Below the pieces are notes generated by a model that saw only the letters and a list, made by a program, of their open reading frames with translations, did not search any database and was not told the DNA's origin. Position numbers and translations under genes: made by a program. Source: Ruminiclostridium papyrosolvens DSM 2782 (GTDB lineage Bacteria > Bacillota > Clostridia > Acetivibrionales > DSM-1351). From it: a DNA stretch of 64,000 nucleotides. The stretch spans positions 682,001 to 746,000 of the forward strand of contig NZ_CP119677.1 in assembly GCF_029318685.1 (NCBI RefSeq), written 5' to 3'. Within the stretch, counting starts at the first letter, position 1. Each line of letters opens with the position of its first letter. Below, piece by piece: positions 8,012 to 16,382 of the stretch.

Positions 8012-9013
8012 ATGAATGATTTCCTAAAAAAAATGACAGATAAGGCAAAAGAAAATCCAAAGATAATAGCTTTTCCAGAGGCTACAAATGTTGATATTCT
8101 GAGAACTGCTCAGCAAGTGGTAATAACTGGCATAGGGTTCCCGATGATGATTGGAAACAAAGAAATTATAGAGCAGATTGCTGATAAAAACGGCGTATCT
8201 ACGAATGGTTTTCAATATTTTGATTTTAATGATGAAGAGGTACGTCAATTGCTGGCAGAAGAATATACTGGTAAGTTTTCAGATTTTTCTGCCAAGACAG
8301 TTGCAAGGAAAGCAAAAGATCCGGTACGCTGCGCAATGTTTCTTCTGAAACTTAATAAGGTGGATTGCACTGCGGCTGGAAAAGAGTATTCCACAGGAGA
8401 TGTTATTTTTGAAGCAATGAGTATTGTAGGACTGCAAGAAGGCGTAGAAAGTGTGTCAAGTCTTGGTATTGCAGATATTCCGGGATTTAACGGGTCGGAA
8501 GGCACGATGCTTGGATTGGCTGATTGTGCAATTACAGCACAGCCAGATGCAAAGGATCTGGCTGGTATTGCTATTGCTTCGGCAGATACGGCGAAGGCAC
8601 TGCTTGGATGGGAGCCAAGGGTTGCAATGCTATCATTTTCAACCTGCGGAAGTGCCGAGCATGAAAGTCTTGAAACAGTACGTGAATCAGTAGAACTTGT
8701 CCATAAGCTGAGACCTGAAATAAAGGTGGATGGTGAATTCCAGCTGGATTCTGCAATCATTCCCGGAGTTGCAGAAAAAAAAGTAAAAAGAGACAGTGAA
8801 GTAGCCGGTAAGGCCAATATTGTTATTTTTCCAAACCTGCATGCAGGAAACATCGGAGTAAAAATGATTCAAATATTTGGACATGCAAATGCGTATGGCC
8901 CGGTACTTCAGGGATTTGCTAAGCCAGTGTGTGACTTCTCCAGAAGTGCCCCGGTAGAAGAAATGTTGGGAAATGTTGCAATGTTGGTAATTCGTGCAGC
9001 AGGGGGTAGATAA
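8012..9013 (+). CDS. Phosphate acetyl/butyryltransferase family protein
   Basis: A 333-residue phosphotransacylase (Pta/Ptb family), converting an acyl thioester plus phosphate to acyl phosphate. The N-terminus IIAFPEATNVDILR and the C-terminal half, with ANIVIFPNLHAGNIGVKM and YGPVLQGFAKPVCDFSRS, are characteristic of the family. Start ATG 8012 follows GCAGGAGG. It lies 4 bp (counting from its stop) before butyrate kinase, the classic ptb-buk order that yields ATP from an acyl thioester. Pta and Ptb members are hard to separate by eye; the buk partner favours a C4 or branched acyl. With an ACP immediately upstream, acyl-ACP rather than acyl-CoA could be the substrate (speculative). Confidence 0.9.
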   Translation: MNDFLKKMTDKAKENPKIIAFPEATNVDILRTAQQVVITGIGFPMMIGNKEIIEQIADKNGVSTNGFQYFDFNDEEVRQLLAEEYTGKFSDFSAKTVARKAKDPVRCAMFLLKLNKVDCTAAGKEYSTGDVIFEAMSIVGLQEGVESVSSLGIADIPGFNGSEGTMLGLADCAITAQPDAKDLAGIAIASADTAKALLGWEPRVAMLSFSTCGSAEHESLETVRESVELVHKLRPEIKVDGEFQLDSAIIPGVAEKKVKRDSEVAGKANIVIFPNLHAGNIGVKMIQIFGHANAYGPVLQGFAKPVCDFSRSAPVEEMLGNVAMLVIRAAGGR

Positions 9014-9016
9014 GTT

Positions 9017-10129
9017 ATGAGTATACATAAAATTTTTACAATCAACCCGGGTTCAACATCAACTAAAATAGCATTGTTTGAAGGAAAAAAAACTGTATAT
9101 TCAAAAAATGTCAGTCATGATGCGGCTTATCTGGCAAAGTTTGATTCCATATCAAGCCAGTTGCCGTACCGCAAGGAAATGATTGAAGGATTGCTGCGTG
9201 AGGATGGAATTGATTTAAACGGAGTGGATGCATTTGTTGGACGAGGCGGAGGCTTACTTGCTATGGAGGGAGGCACCTACGAAATTGATGAGCTGGTGCT
9301 TGAACACTCTTCTAAAGGAGCAAACGGAGTACAGCATCCGGCTATGCTGGGGCCGCAGATAGCAAATGAATTTGCCGCTATATATAAAGCAAAAGCTTAT
9401 GTTGTAAATCCTCCTGATGTAGATGAATTGCAGGATCTTGCGAGAATGACAGGTATAAAAGGAGTTTACCGTATAATACATCTTCATGCATTGAATCTGA
9501 AGGAGACAGCGATACGCCATGCAGAAAGTATGGGAAGAAAATATGACGAATGTAATTTTATAGTGTGCCATATTGGAGGAGGAATTTCTATATCCGCCCA
9601 CAGAAACGGAAAGATGGTAGACGGATATGATATCGTAGGCGGCGAAGGCCCAATGGCACCTACAAGATGCGGAAGTGTCGCTATTGCAGATTTACTGAAT
9701 TATTGCAAAGGTAAGGATTTAAAAGAAGTCAAGCAACTATGTACTAAGAGCGGCGGGTTTGTCAGTCATATGGGAATATCAGACGCAATAGAACTTACCG
9801 AAAGAGCAAAGCAGGGGGATAAATATGCAGAGGTACTCTGGAATACTATGATTTATCAGATTGAAAAGTGTATTGGTTCTATGGCAACAGTTCTGCATGG
9901 AAAAGTTGACGGTATTCTTCTAAGTGGAGGAATGGTTTATAGTGATGACCTCGTAATGCAAATAAAGGAAACATGTAACTGGATTGCACCGGTAACTGCA
10001 TACCCGGGAGAATTTGAAATGGAAGCAATGGCAGCGGGAGCAATCAGAGTACTGGATGGTATAGAAGAAGCAAAAAAATATAAAGGTATATCCTGTTTTC
10101 AGGGATTCGAATTTGAACAGCACAGTTAG
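9017..10129 (+). CDS. buk: Butyrate kinase
   Basis: A 370-residue acetokinase-family enzyme, converting acyl phosphate plus ADP to acid plus ATP. Visible motifs are the phosphate-binding FTINPGSTSTKIALF at the N-terminus, the central NFIVCHIGGGISISAHRNGK, and GEGPMAPTRCGS, all typical of Buk rather than acetate kinase, as is the roughly 370-residue length. It is translationally close to the phosphotransacylase (3-bp gap). Together they form an ATP-yielding end step for whatever carboxylic acid the cluster produces. Branched-chain and other short acids are accepted by characterised members, so butyrate itself is not assured. Confidence 0.93.
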   Translation: MSIHKIFTINPGSTSTKIALFEGKKTVYSKNVSHDAAYLAKFDSISSQLPYRKEMIEGLLREDGIDLNGVDAFVGRGGGLLAMEGGTYEIDELVLEHSSKGANGVQHPAMLGPQIANEFAAIYKAKAYVVNPPDVDELQDLARMTGIKGVYRIIHLHALNLKETAIRHAESMGRKYDECNFIVCHIGGGISISAHRNGKMVDGYDIVGGEGPMAPTRCGSVAIADLLNYCKGKDLKEVKQLCTKSGGFVSHMGISDAIELTERAKQGDKYAEVLWNTMIYQIEKCIGSMATVLHGKVDGILLSGGMVYSDDLVMQIKETCNWIAPVTAYPGEFEMEAMAAGAIRVLDGIEEAKKYKGISCFQGFEFEQHS

Positions 10130-10141
10130 GAGGAAGATAAT

Positions 10142-11287
10142 ATGGGTTTTAACTTTTTTGTACAAAGCAATATTAGATTCGGCAGAGGCGTTTCAGAAGA
10201 ATTGCCTCAAATCATATGTGGATATGGTATGAAAAATGTCATGGTCGTATATGATCAGGGAGTAAAAGCAGCAGGGATTTCAGAAAAGGTGTTGGAACAG
10301 GTAAATAAAGCAGGAGTAAAAGTAACAATATTTGATAAAGTAATTCCAAACCCCACCAACGAAATAGTAGAAGAGGCAGCAGTCATCGCAAAAAAGGCAG
10401 AAATTGATGGATTCGTTGCAGTTGGAGGAGGAAGCAGTATTGATCTTGCAAAAGCTATCAATGTATTGATGACAAATCCGGGTTCAATCGGGCAGTACGG
10501 CGGAGTTGGGATGGTAAAAAATCCTGTGCTTCCATTGATTGCAATTCCTACAACAGCCGGGACTTCCAGTGAAATTACAAATGTAAGTGCATTGATTGAC
10601 ACAGAAAAAGTTATTAAATATGTTGTAATTGATAATAATATTACGCCTTCTGATGTTATTGCAGATCCTGAATTTACGGTAACTATGCCTGCATCTGTTA
10701 CAGCAGCGACAGGAATGGATGCAATTACACATGCAGTAGAGAGTTATATTTCCAATATGGCAACACCATTGTCAGAATACAATTCACTAAAAGGCTTGCA
10801 GATTATATACAACAATCTTTCTAAGGCGGTAAAGAACGGCAATGATATGGATGCAAGAGAACAAATGATGCTAGGATGCATAATCACCGGATTTGCCTTT
10901 TCCAATGCAAATCTTGGATTGGTGCATGCAATAGCACACACCTTGAGTGCACATTTCAAACTGGCACATGGTATGGCAAATGCAACTGTTCTTCCGTATG
11001 TAATGGAATTTAATGCTGAGAGCTGTCCTGAAAAAATGGTGGAACTGGCAAAAGCAATAGGACTTGCAACCAGTGGAAATATTCATAGCGACAAATACCT
11101 GCTATCAAAGGAATTGTTGAAGCTGACTAAGGATTTAGAGATCAAAACCTTATCTGAACAGGGTATCAAAGAAGAAGATCTTGAAATGCTGGCCGGAGAT
11201 GTATTACATGAACCGGTACTTAACTTTAATCCCCGTCAGAATGTGACAAAGGAAAATGTAATGGACATCTTGCGCAAGGCATTTTAA
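10142..11287 (+). CDS. Iron-containing alcohol dehydrogenase
   Basis: A 381-residue group III alcohol dehydrogenase. The N-terminal NAD-binding half contains FVAVGGGSSIDLAKAI, and the metal-binding half contains GMDAITHAVE and the LVHAIAHTLSAHFKLAHGMAN segment, whose histidines and the preceding Asp bind Fe2+. Start ATG 10142 follows TTAGGAGG, 12 bp after buk. Such enzymes interconvert aldehydes or ketones and alcohols with NAD(P)H. In this operon it could oxidise an alcohol side chain or reduce the lactaldehyde or glycolaldehyde made by the class II aldolase at 22025. It is cytoplasmic; the substrate is not inferable. Confidence 0.92.
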   Translation: MGFNFFVQSNIRFGRGVSEELPQIICGYGMKNVMVVYDQGVKAAGISEKVLEQVNKAGVKVTIFDKVIPNPTNEIVEEAAVIAKKAEIDGFVAVGGGSSIDLAKAINVLMTNPGSIGQYGGVGMVKNPVLPLIAIPTTAGTSSEITNVSALIDTEKVIKYVVIDNNITPSDVIADPEFTVTMPASVTAATGMDAITHAVESYISNMATPLSEYNSLKGLQIIYNNLSKAVKNGNDMDAREQMMLGCIITGFAFSNANLGLVHAIAHTLSAHFKLAHGMANATVLPYVMEFNAESCPEKMVELAKAIGLATSGNIHSDKYLLSKELLKLTKDLEIKTLSEQGIKEEDLEMLAGDVLHEPVLNFNPRQNVTKENVMDILRKAF

Positions 11288-11308
11288 GTATGGAGCGGAG
11301 GGGAATAA

Positions 11309-12478
11309 TTGAAAAAAGCAGAAAAAAGTAAAATTATTATAGCAATTGTTGCAATATCTTTTATTCAAGGTCTGCAGTACAGTGTATCCCCTGTTCTGGG
11401 GCAGATACAGGAGCATTATAAGAATATAAATGTTAGTCTTGTACAAATGCTGATTACAGCTCCGGCATTGTTGGCGATGCTTGTTGCTTTAATTTCAGGT
11501 GGACTGGTAGTGAAGGTAAGTAAAAAGAAACTGCTGATTTTTGCAAGTATAACTTCAGGTATAGCAGGCTTCCTGCCGCTTTTGTCAGACAGCTTTGGAC
11601 TGCTGTTTTTTTCCAGAATCTTTTACGGAGTTAGTCTAGGGCTAGCATGTACATTGAATACGGCAGTAGTAGCAGAATTCTTCGAAGGAAATGAAAGAGT
11701 TTCTGTTATGGGGATACAGGCGGCAAGTATCGGTACAGGTATGGTGGTCATTACCACATTGGGAGGAAGGCTTGGCGAACTTGGATTTCAGGCATCCTAC
11801 TTCACTAACATTATTGGATTTCTTAGTTTTATTGCTATTGCATTATGTTTGCCGGATACCGGTAAAACACAAGTTACTCAGACTGATAAAATCCGTTTGA
11901 ACAAAGATGTCTTCATAATATCTATTTTCGGAATGCTGGAGTTTTTGTTTCTGATTACTTTTACAACAAATATTTCAATGCATATAAGTGGTGAACTGAC
12001 TGGTAATTCTACTGTTTCAGGAATTCTGATAGGAATTTTTTCAGGGGCACAGATTGTCATGGGGCTTATTCTTGGACTCGTGACAAAGGTAACCAGAAAG
12101 TATACTTTACCAGTAGCAATGCTAAGTTTCAGCATAGGTGGGATTTTTTTGATATGTTTTCCTGACAACTTTGTGTTGCTTATAATTGGAGCACTATTCT
12201 GTGGATTTTCGCAGGGAATGTTTATACCGCAGGCAATGTGTGATGTTGCCAATGCAGTAAACCCGGTGGCAACCACTATGGCATCCGCATGCTTTACCTG
12301 CTTCATGAGTCTTGGTCAACTAATTTCTCCGACGGTTTTGAATACGGCATCAAAATTAATATTCGGAAATGTCACTACCTCACATGCATACTTGATTTCA
12401 TCAATCGGCATGGTTGCTGCTGCAGGAATTGTCATTATGATGAAGGTAGGAAAAAAACAGGAGAAACAGCTACAGTGA
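11309..12478 (+). CDS. MFS transporter
   Basis: A 389-residue major facilitator with about 12 membrane helices. The N-half has the substrate-loop-like segment GGLVVKVSKKKLLIF after helix 2, and the C-half repeats the arrangement (LGLVTKVTRKYTLPVAML). It begins at TTG 11309 behind GGAGGGGAA; no better in-frame start is present. It sits mid-operon between the dehydrogenase and a small membrane protein, so it likely imports the cluster substrate or exports an end product. It is a short MFS (about 390 residues), the size of multidrug or aromatic-acid carriers rather than sugar porters. Confidence 0.88.
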   Translation: MKKAEKSKIIIAIVAISFIQGLQYSVSPVLGQIQEHYKNINVSLVQMLITAPALLAMLVALISGGLVVKVSKKKLLIFASITSGIAGFLPLLSDSFGLLFFSRIFYGVSLGLACTLNTAVVAEFFEGNERVSVMGIQAASIGTGMVVITTLGGRLGELGFQASYFTNIIGFLSFIAIALCLPDTGKTQVTQTDKIRLNKDVFIISIFGMLEFLFLITFTTNISMHISGELTGNSTVSGILIGIFSGAQIVMGLILGLVTKVTRKYTLPVAMLSFSIGGIFLICFPDNFVLLIIGALFCGFSQGMFIPQAMCDVANAVNPVATTMASACFTCFMSLGQLISPTVLNTASKLIFGNVTTSHAYLISSIGMVAAAGIVIMMKVGKKQEKQLQ

Positions 12479-12523
12479 TATATAAACAAATTACTGAGGG
12501 AATATGTTATTTTGGGGGTAAAG

Positions 12524-13174
12524 ATGAAAAAGGGAGATTTTATTTGGGGAGCAGTTATTCTGCTGATTTCAGTATTAATGATAGTACCTGTAACCCATGA
12601 AATTTTTGTTTCGGCAACTACAAGTCATCCGTACATTATGGGATTTGTCAAATTTGCTATTATGGCAACCATGGGAGAACTGCTGGCAATCAGAATTATT
12701 TCGGGAAGCTGGAAGAAAAGCAGTGGTATGTTTTACAAAGCAGCGGTATGGGGAATAGTAGGTCTGATGATAGTCCTAATGTTCAGTGTATATTCAAATG
12801 GAGTAGCTGCTGCTGAAAAAGCTGGATATTTATTTGCATTCCAGGGTGGTTTGGGAACTCTTGTAAACGCTCTGTATGTAAGTGTGATACTAAATTTTAC
12901 ATTCGGACCAATGTTTATGGCAGCTCACAGAGTATCTGATACGTATATCGACATGAGAGTTGAGGGAAACAAAGTATCTGTTGGCGAATGCATTGAGAAA
13001 ATTGATTGGAAGGGTTTTATAAAATTTGTTGTGTTTAAAACAATTCCTTTGTTTTGGATACCGGCTCATACCATCACATTTCTCTTGCCCGGACAGTACA
13101 GAGTGCTATGGGCCGCCTACCTTTCAATTGCACTTGGAATAATACTTTCATACGCACGAAGGAAAAAGTCATAA
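12524..13174 (+). CDS. Polytopic membrane protein (possibly Mpv17/PMP22-like)
   Basis: A 216-residue integral membrane protein with about five to six hydrophobic segments. The C-terminal part (IDWKGFIKFVVFKTIPLFWIP, then LLPGQYRVLWAAYLSIALG) is reminiscent of bacterial proteins annotated as Mpv17/PMP22-like. The frame opens at TTG 12512, but ATG 12524 lies 5 nt after GGGGG and starts MKKGDF. It is co-directional and closely spaced with the MFS gene, so it may be a second transport or membrane component of the pathway. Function is not known; the family link is from remembered pattern only. Confidence 0.6.
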   Translation: MKKGDFIWGAVILLISVLMIVPVTHEIFVSATTSHPYIMGFVKFAIMATMGELLAIRIISGSWKKSSGMFYKAAVWGIVGLMIVLMFSVYSNGVAAAEKAGYLFAFQGGLGTLVNALYVSVILNFTFGPMFMAAHRVSDTYIDMRVEGNKVSVGECIEKIDWKGFIKFVVFKTIPLFWIPAHTITFLLPGQYRVLWAAYLSIALGIILSYARRKKS

Positions 13175-13252
13175 ATCAAATAATTCAAGATAATATTTCA
13201 GAAGCTTGAGGGATAAGGTCAGTCTTATAATATTTATTTGGAGGTTTTTAGA

Positions 13253-14308
13253 ATGAAGAAAATGCTAGCGTTATGTACACCAATATCGGAAAAACAGATG
13301 GAATTTATTAAGGAACATTGTGATGTTACCATTTGTGGAGAATTAAAACACGGAAAAGGCAAGGTAACAGAAGCACAGACAAAAGAAGAGTGTATGGGAA
13401 ATGAAATTATTGTTCTTGGTGATGAAGTTGCCGGCGGGGACACCATTACAGCCTGGGCAGAAGCAGGAATGAAATTTATGGGAGTTGCTAAAGGGACACC
13501 GGCAACTGTTGACTATGAAGCAATTGCAAAGGCAGGTTTGGAATTATCCTATACCCCGGGAAGAAATCGTGTAGCAGTAGCGGAGTTCAATTTCGGACTT
13601 ATGCTGGCAGCGGCAAGAAAAATTACGTTAAGCAGTACCGGACTTCAAAAGGGAGAGCATCTGGGGGAACCGGTTAAAGATATTTATGATGTACCGGATG
13701 TAAAAAATGTAATATGGGGACCACTGGATGAAAATCATCCGTTTACAGATTACGGAATTGGGTTTGAGTTATTCGGTAAGAAACTGGGTGTAGCCGGATA
13801 TGGGGCAATTGGAAGAGAAGTTGCTGTCAGAGCAAAAGCTTTTGGCATGGAAATTCTGGCTTATGATCCATATTTACCTGCAGAAAAAATTGAAGCTGAT
13901 GGAGCAAGAGCCGTTGACCTCGATACAATGCTAAAAGAAAGTGATATGGTAAGTATACATCTGCCAGTGCTTCCATCCACAATGGGAATGGTTAATAAGG
14001 ACTGGTTCTCAAAAATGAAACCGACAGCGTATTTAATTAATACAGCAAGAGCGGCAGTTATTGACCAGAAAGATTTGATTGAGGCACTCAGTAATGGCGT
14101 GATTGGTGGAGCGGCAATTGATGTATATTGGAAAGAACCTGTTCCGGCTAATCATCCGTTGCTTTCTATGAGAAATGTAGTATTGACTCCACATATGGCA
14201 GGGCTTACTACTGATGTTGATAACTGGTCAGGTACAATGATGGCTGAGGAAATTATTGCTTATCTAAAGGGTGAACCAAGAAAATATATATGGAAAATTA
14301 AAAAATAG
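13253..14308 (+). CDS. D-2-hydroxyacid dehydrogenase family protein
   Basis: A 351-residue NAD-dependent D-isomer-specific 2-hydroxyacid dehydrogenase (phosphoglycerate-dehydrogenase-like). The nucleotide fold has LGVAGYGAIGREVA. The catalytic triad is visible as Arg in LINTARAAVID, Glu in DVYWKEPVP and His in LTPHMAG. The start is ATG 13253 behind TTGGAGG; the upstream in-frame TTG is rejected. There is no ACT or other regulatory domain, so it is probably catabolic rather than serine biosynthetic. It may interconvert a 2-keto and a 2-hydroxy acid derived from the substrate. Confidence 0.88.
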   Translation: MKKMLALCTPISEKQMEFIKEHCDVTICGELKHGKGKVTEAQTKEECMGNEIIVLGDEVAGGDTITAWAEAGMKFMGVAKGTPATVDYEAIAKAGLELSYTPGRNRVAVAEFNFGLMLAAARKITLSSTGLQKGEHLGEPVKDIYDVPDVKNVIWGPLDENHPFTDYGIGFELFGKKLGVAGYGAIGREVAVRAKAFGMEILAYDPYLPAEKIEADGARAVDLDTMLKESDMVSIHLPVLPSTMGMVNKDWFSKMKPTAYLINTARAAVIDQKDLIEALSNGVIGGAAIDVYWKEPVPANHPLLSMRNVVLTPHMAGLTTDVDNWSGTMMAEEIIAYLKGEPRKYIWKIKK

Positions 14309-14361
14309 TAAGGTATCGCCAAGGGAGAGAACCAGAGTTATGGAGCGAAAAGGAGAAAAGT

Positions 14362-16335
14362 ATGGCAAATTGTATTTATCATAAGGGAAAAGAAAAGTAT
14401 CCAAATCTTTTTTTGCCGATCCGTATAGGTAATATCAGATTAAAAAACAGAATTATTGGTGCTCCCACAAGCCCAAGTATGATTACAGCAGAGGGACATT
14501 TTACACCTGAAATGATTGCTTATCTGGAAGAAAAAGCAATTGGTGGTGTCAGTGTAGTTACTTACGGAGAAGCAATTGTACATTCCGCAACAGGAAAATC
14601 GCATAATAAACAGCTTCAGCTAGATTCATTTGGAGTAAAACAAGGCATGGCACAAGCGGCAAGGTCAATTCATAACGCCGGAGCCTATGCAAATATTCAA
14701 CTGTCACATGGCGGAAAATATGGTGGACTTGCAAGCGTCGGAGGTGATCACAACTGCTGTGATGTGGCATACGGACCTAGTCATGAGATGACACCTATGG
14801 GTGAAGTCCAGGAGATGCCAAAGGAACTGATTATGGAAATCGTTGAATCATATAAGACAGGAGCAAAGCTTTGCAAAGACTGTGGGTTTGATATGGTTCA
14901 GGTACATGCGGCACATGGATGGATATTTTCACAGTTTTTATCACCTGTGTTGAATAGTAGAACGGATGAATTCGGAGGTTCACTTGAAAATAGGGCGAGA
15001 TTCCTACTTATGGTACTTGATGCTGTAAGAGAAGGGGTTGGACCAAAATTCCCAATTGAAATCAGACTGTCAGGGGATGACTTGACAGATATCGGCTTGG
15101 GGTTGGAAGACTGTATTAGAGTTGCTCAAATGGTAGATGATAAAGTGGATTTATTCAATATCTCGTGCGGAAATCATGAAGATCCGGATGTTTTTTGCAG
15201 AACACATCCGTCAGCTTTTTATCCAAGGGGAGTAAATGTTTATCTGGCAGCTGAAATTAAAAAGCACGTAAAAACACCGGTTGCGTGTGTCGGCTCCTTA
15301 AATGATCCTGCGCAGATGGAGGAAATCATAGCAGAAGGTCAGGCTGATATTGTGGAAATAGGTCGTGCATTACTGGCTGACCCATATCTTCCAAAGAAAG
15401 CCTTGGAAGGAAATGCAGACGATATTACACCATGTCTGCGTTGTTATGAGTGCTTTGGGGAAACGGCTAAAAGTGAAACTGTTAAGTGTACAGTAAATCC
15501 AACGATGGGACAGCAGCTGCAGGAAAAGTATCCGAGAAGAACCCCAGAACGTAAAAAGAAGGTTTTAATAGCCGGAGGTGGCCCCGCGGGTATGCAGGCA
15601 GCTATCACAGCAGCTGCACGCGGTCATGAGGTTATACTGGCAGAAAAGTCAGAAAAACTGGGAGGGAATCTTCATCCGGCCGGCGCACCGTATTTCAAAA
15701 AGGACATCATTGATTTTTGCAATGTACTGATAAACAGAGTTGAAAAAGCAGGGGTGAAGGTTGTTCTTAATACCGAAGTTACGGAAGACTATATAAAGGA
15801 AGTATCTCCTGATGCTTTATTCGTTGCTGTTGGTTCTAATGAGCTGAGACCGCCCATTAAGGGAATAGATTTGCCACATGTCATTATGGCTGTTGATGCG
15901 GAACTTCATCCAGAAAAACTTGGTAAAAAAGTAGCTATTATGGGTGGCGGCCTTGTGGGAAGTGAAGCGGCAGTTTCGTTTAATCATGAAGGAAAGAAAT
16001 GTACAATCATTGAAATGAAGGGCGTTATAGCAGAGGAAGTAAACAGCTTTTATCGTGGAGGTCTTATGGTAGAAGTTGAGAAGAGTGCAGATATTTATGT
16101 AAATACAAAAGTAAAAGAAATTGTACCTGAAGGTGTGTTGTGTGAACGAAATGGAGAAGAATTTATCATAGCAGCCGATTCTGTAGTTTGTGCACTGGGT
16201 TTTCGTGCACCTTATGATAAAGTAGATGCTTTGTGCAGTCTGGTAGATGAATACTATATTATCGGTGATTGCAAAAATGTAGGGCAAATATATCATGCGA
16301 TAAACAGTGCTTACTATGCAGCACAACTGATTTAG
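14362..16335 (+). CDS. 2-enoate-reductase-like NADH:flavin oxidoreductase (1 of 2)
   Basis: A 657-residue Old Yellow Enzyme plus FAD-reductase fusion, in the 2-enoate reductase/2,4-dienoyl-CoA reductase/Bai family. Residues about 1-360 form the FMN TIM barrel (entry SPSMITAEGHFT, then LSHGGKYGG, HAAHGWIFSQFLSP, NSRTDEFGGS). An iron-sulfur ligand set follows as C-x2-C-x2-C-x11-C (CLRCYEC...KCTVNP). The C-terminal part has FAD and NAD folds (VLIAGGGPAGMQAA and VAIMGGGLVGSEAA). Enzymes of this type reduce activated C=C bonds anaerobically. It is a diverged tandem paralogue of the next gene. Start ATG 14362 follows AAAGGAG. Confidence 0.92.
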   Translation: MANCIYHKGKEKYPNLFLPIRIGNIRLKNRIIGAPTSPSMITAEGHFTPEMIAYLEEKAIGGVSVVTYGEAIVHSATGKSHNKQLQLDSFGVKQGMAQAARSIHNAGAYANIQLSHGGKYGGLASVGGDHNCCDVAYGPSHEMTPMGEVQEMPKELIMEIVESYKTGAKLCKDCGFDMVQVHAAHGWIFSQFLSPVLNSRTDEFGGSLENRARFLLMVLDAVREGVGPKFPIEIRLSGDDLTDIGLGLEDCIRVAQMVDDKVDLFNISCGNHEDPDVFCRTHPSAFYPRGVNVYLAAEIKKHVKTPVACVGSLNDPAQMEEIIAEGQADIVEIGRALLADPYLPKKALEGNADDITPCLRCYECFGETAKSETVKCTVNPTMGQQLQEKYPRRTPERKKKVLIAGGGPAGMQAAITAAARGHEVILAEKSEKLGGNLHPAGAPYFKKDIIDFCNVLINRVEKAGVKVVLNTEVTEDYIKEVSPDALFVAVGSNELRPPIKGIDLPHVIMAVDAELHPEKLGKKVAIMGGGLVGSEAAVSFNHEGKKCTIIEMKGVIAEEVNSFYRGGLMVEVEKSADIYVNTKVKEIVPEGVLCERNGEEFIIAADSVVCALGFRAPYDKVDALCSLVDEYYIIGDCKNVGQIYHAINSAYYAAQLI

Positions 16336-16382
16336 CACTGATAGTTGAACATCAACCGAATGAACAAAAGGGGGATGTAAAG

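Noticed and set aside
8245-8853. Reverse-strand frame of 202 codons inside the phosphotransacylase gene
   Set aside because: It is the antisense shadow of a well-conserved gene, rich in Ser/Pro and Ile, with no ribosome site.
11878-12306. Reverse frame of 142 codons in the MFS gene
   Set aside because: Antisense to a convincing transporter; no start context.
15817-16338. Reverse-strand frame of 173 codons inside the first enoate reductase
   Set aside because: Antisense shadow; Cys/Phe/Ile-rich low-quality translation and no domain.
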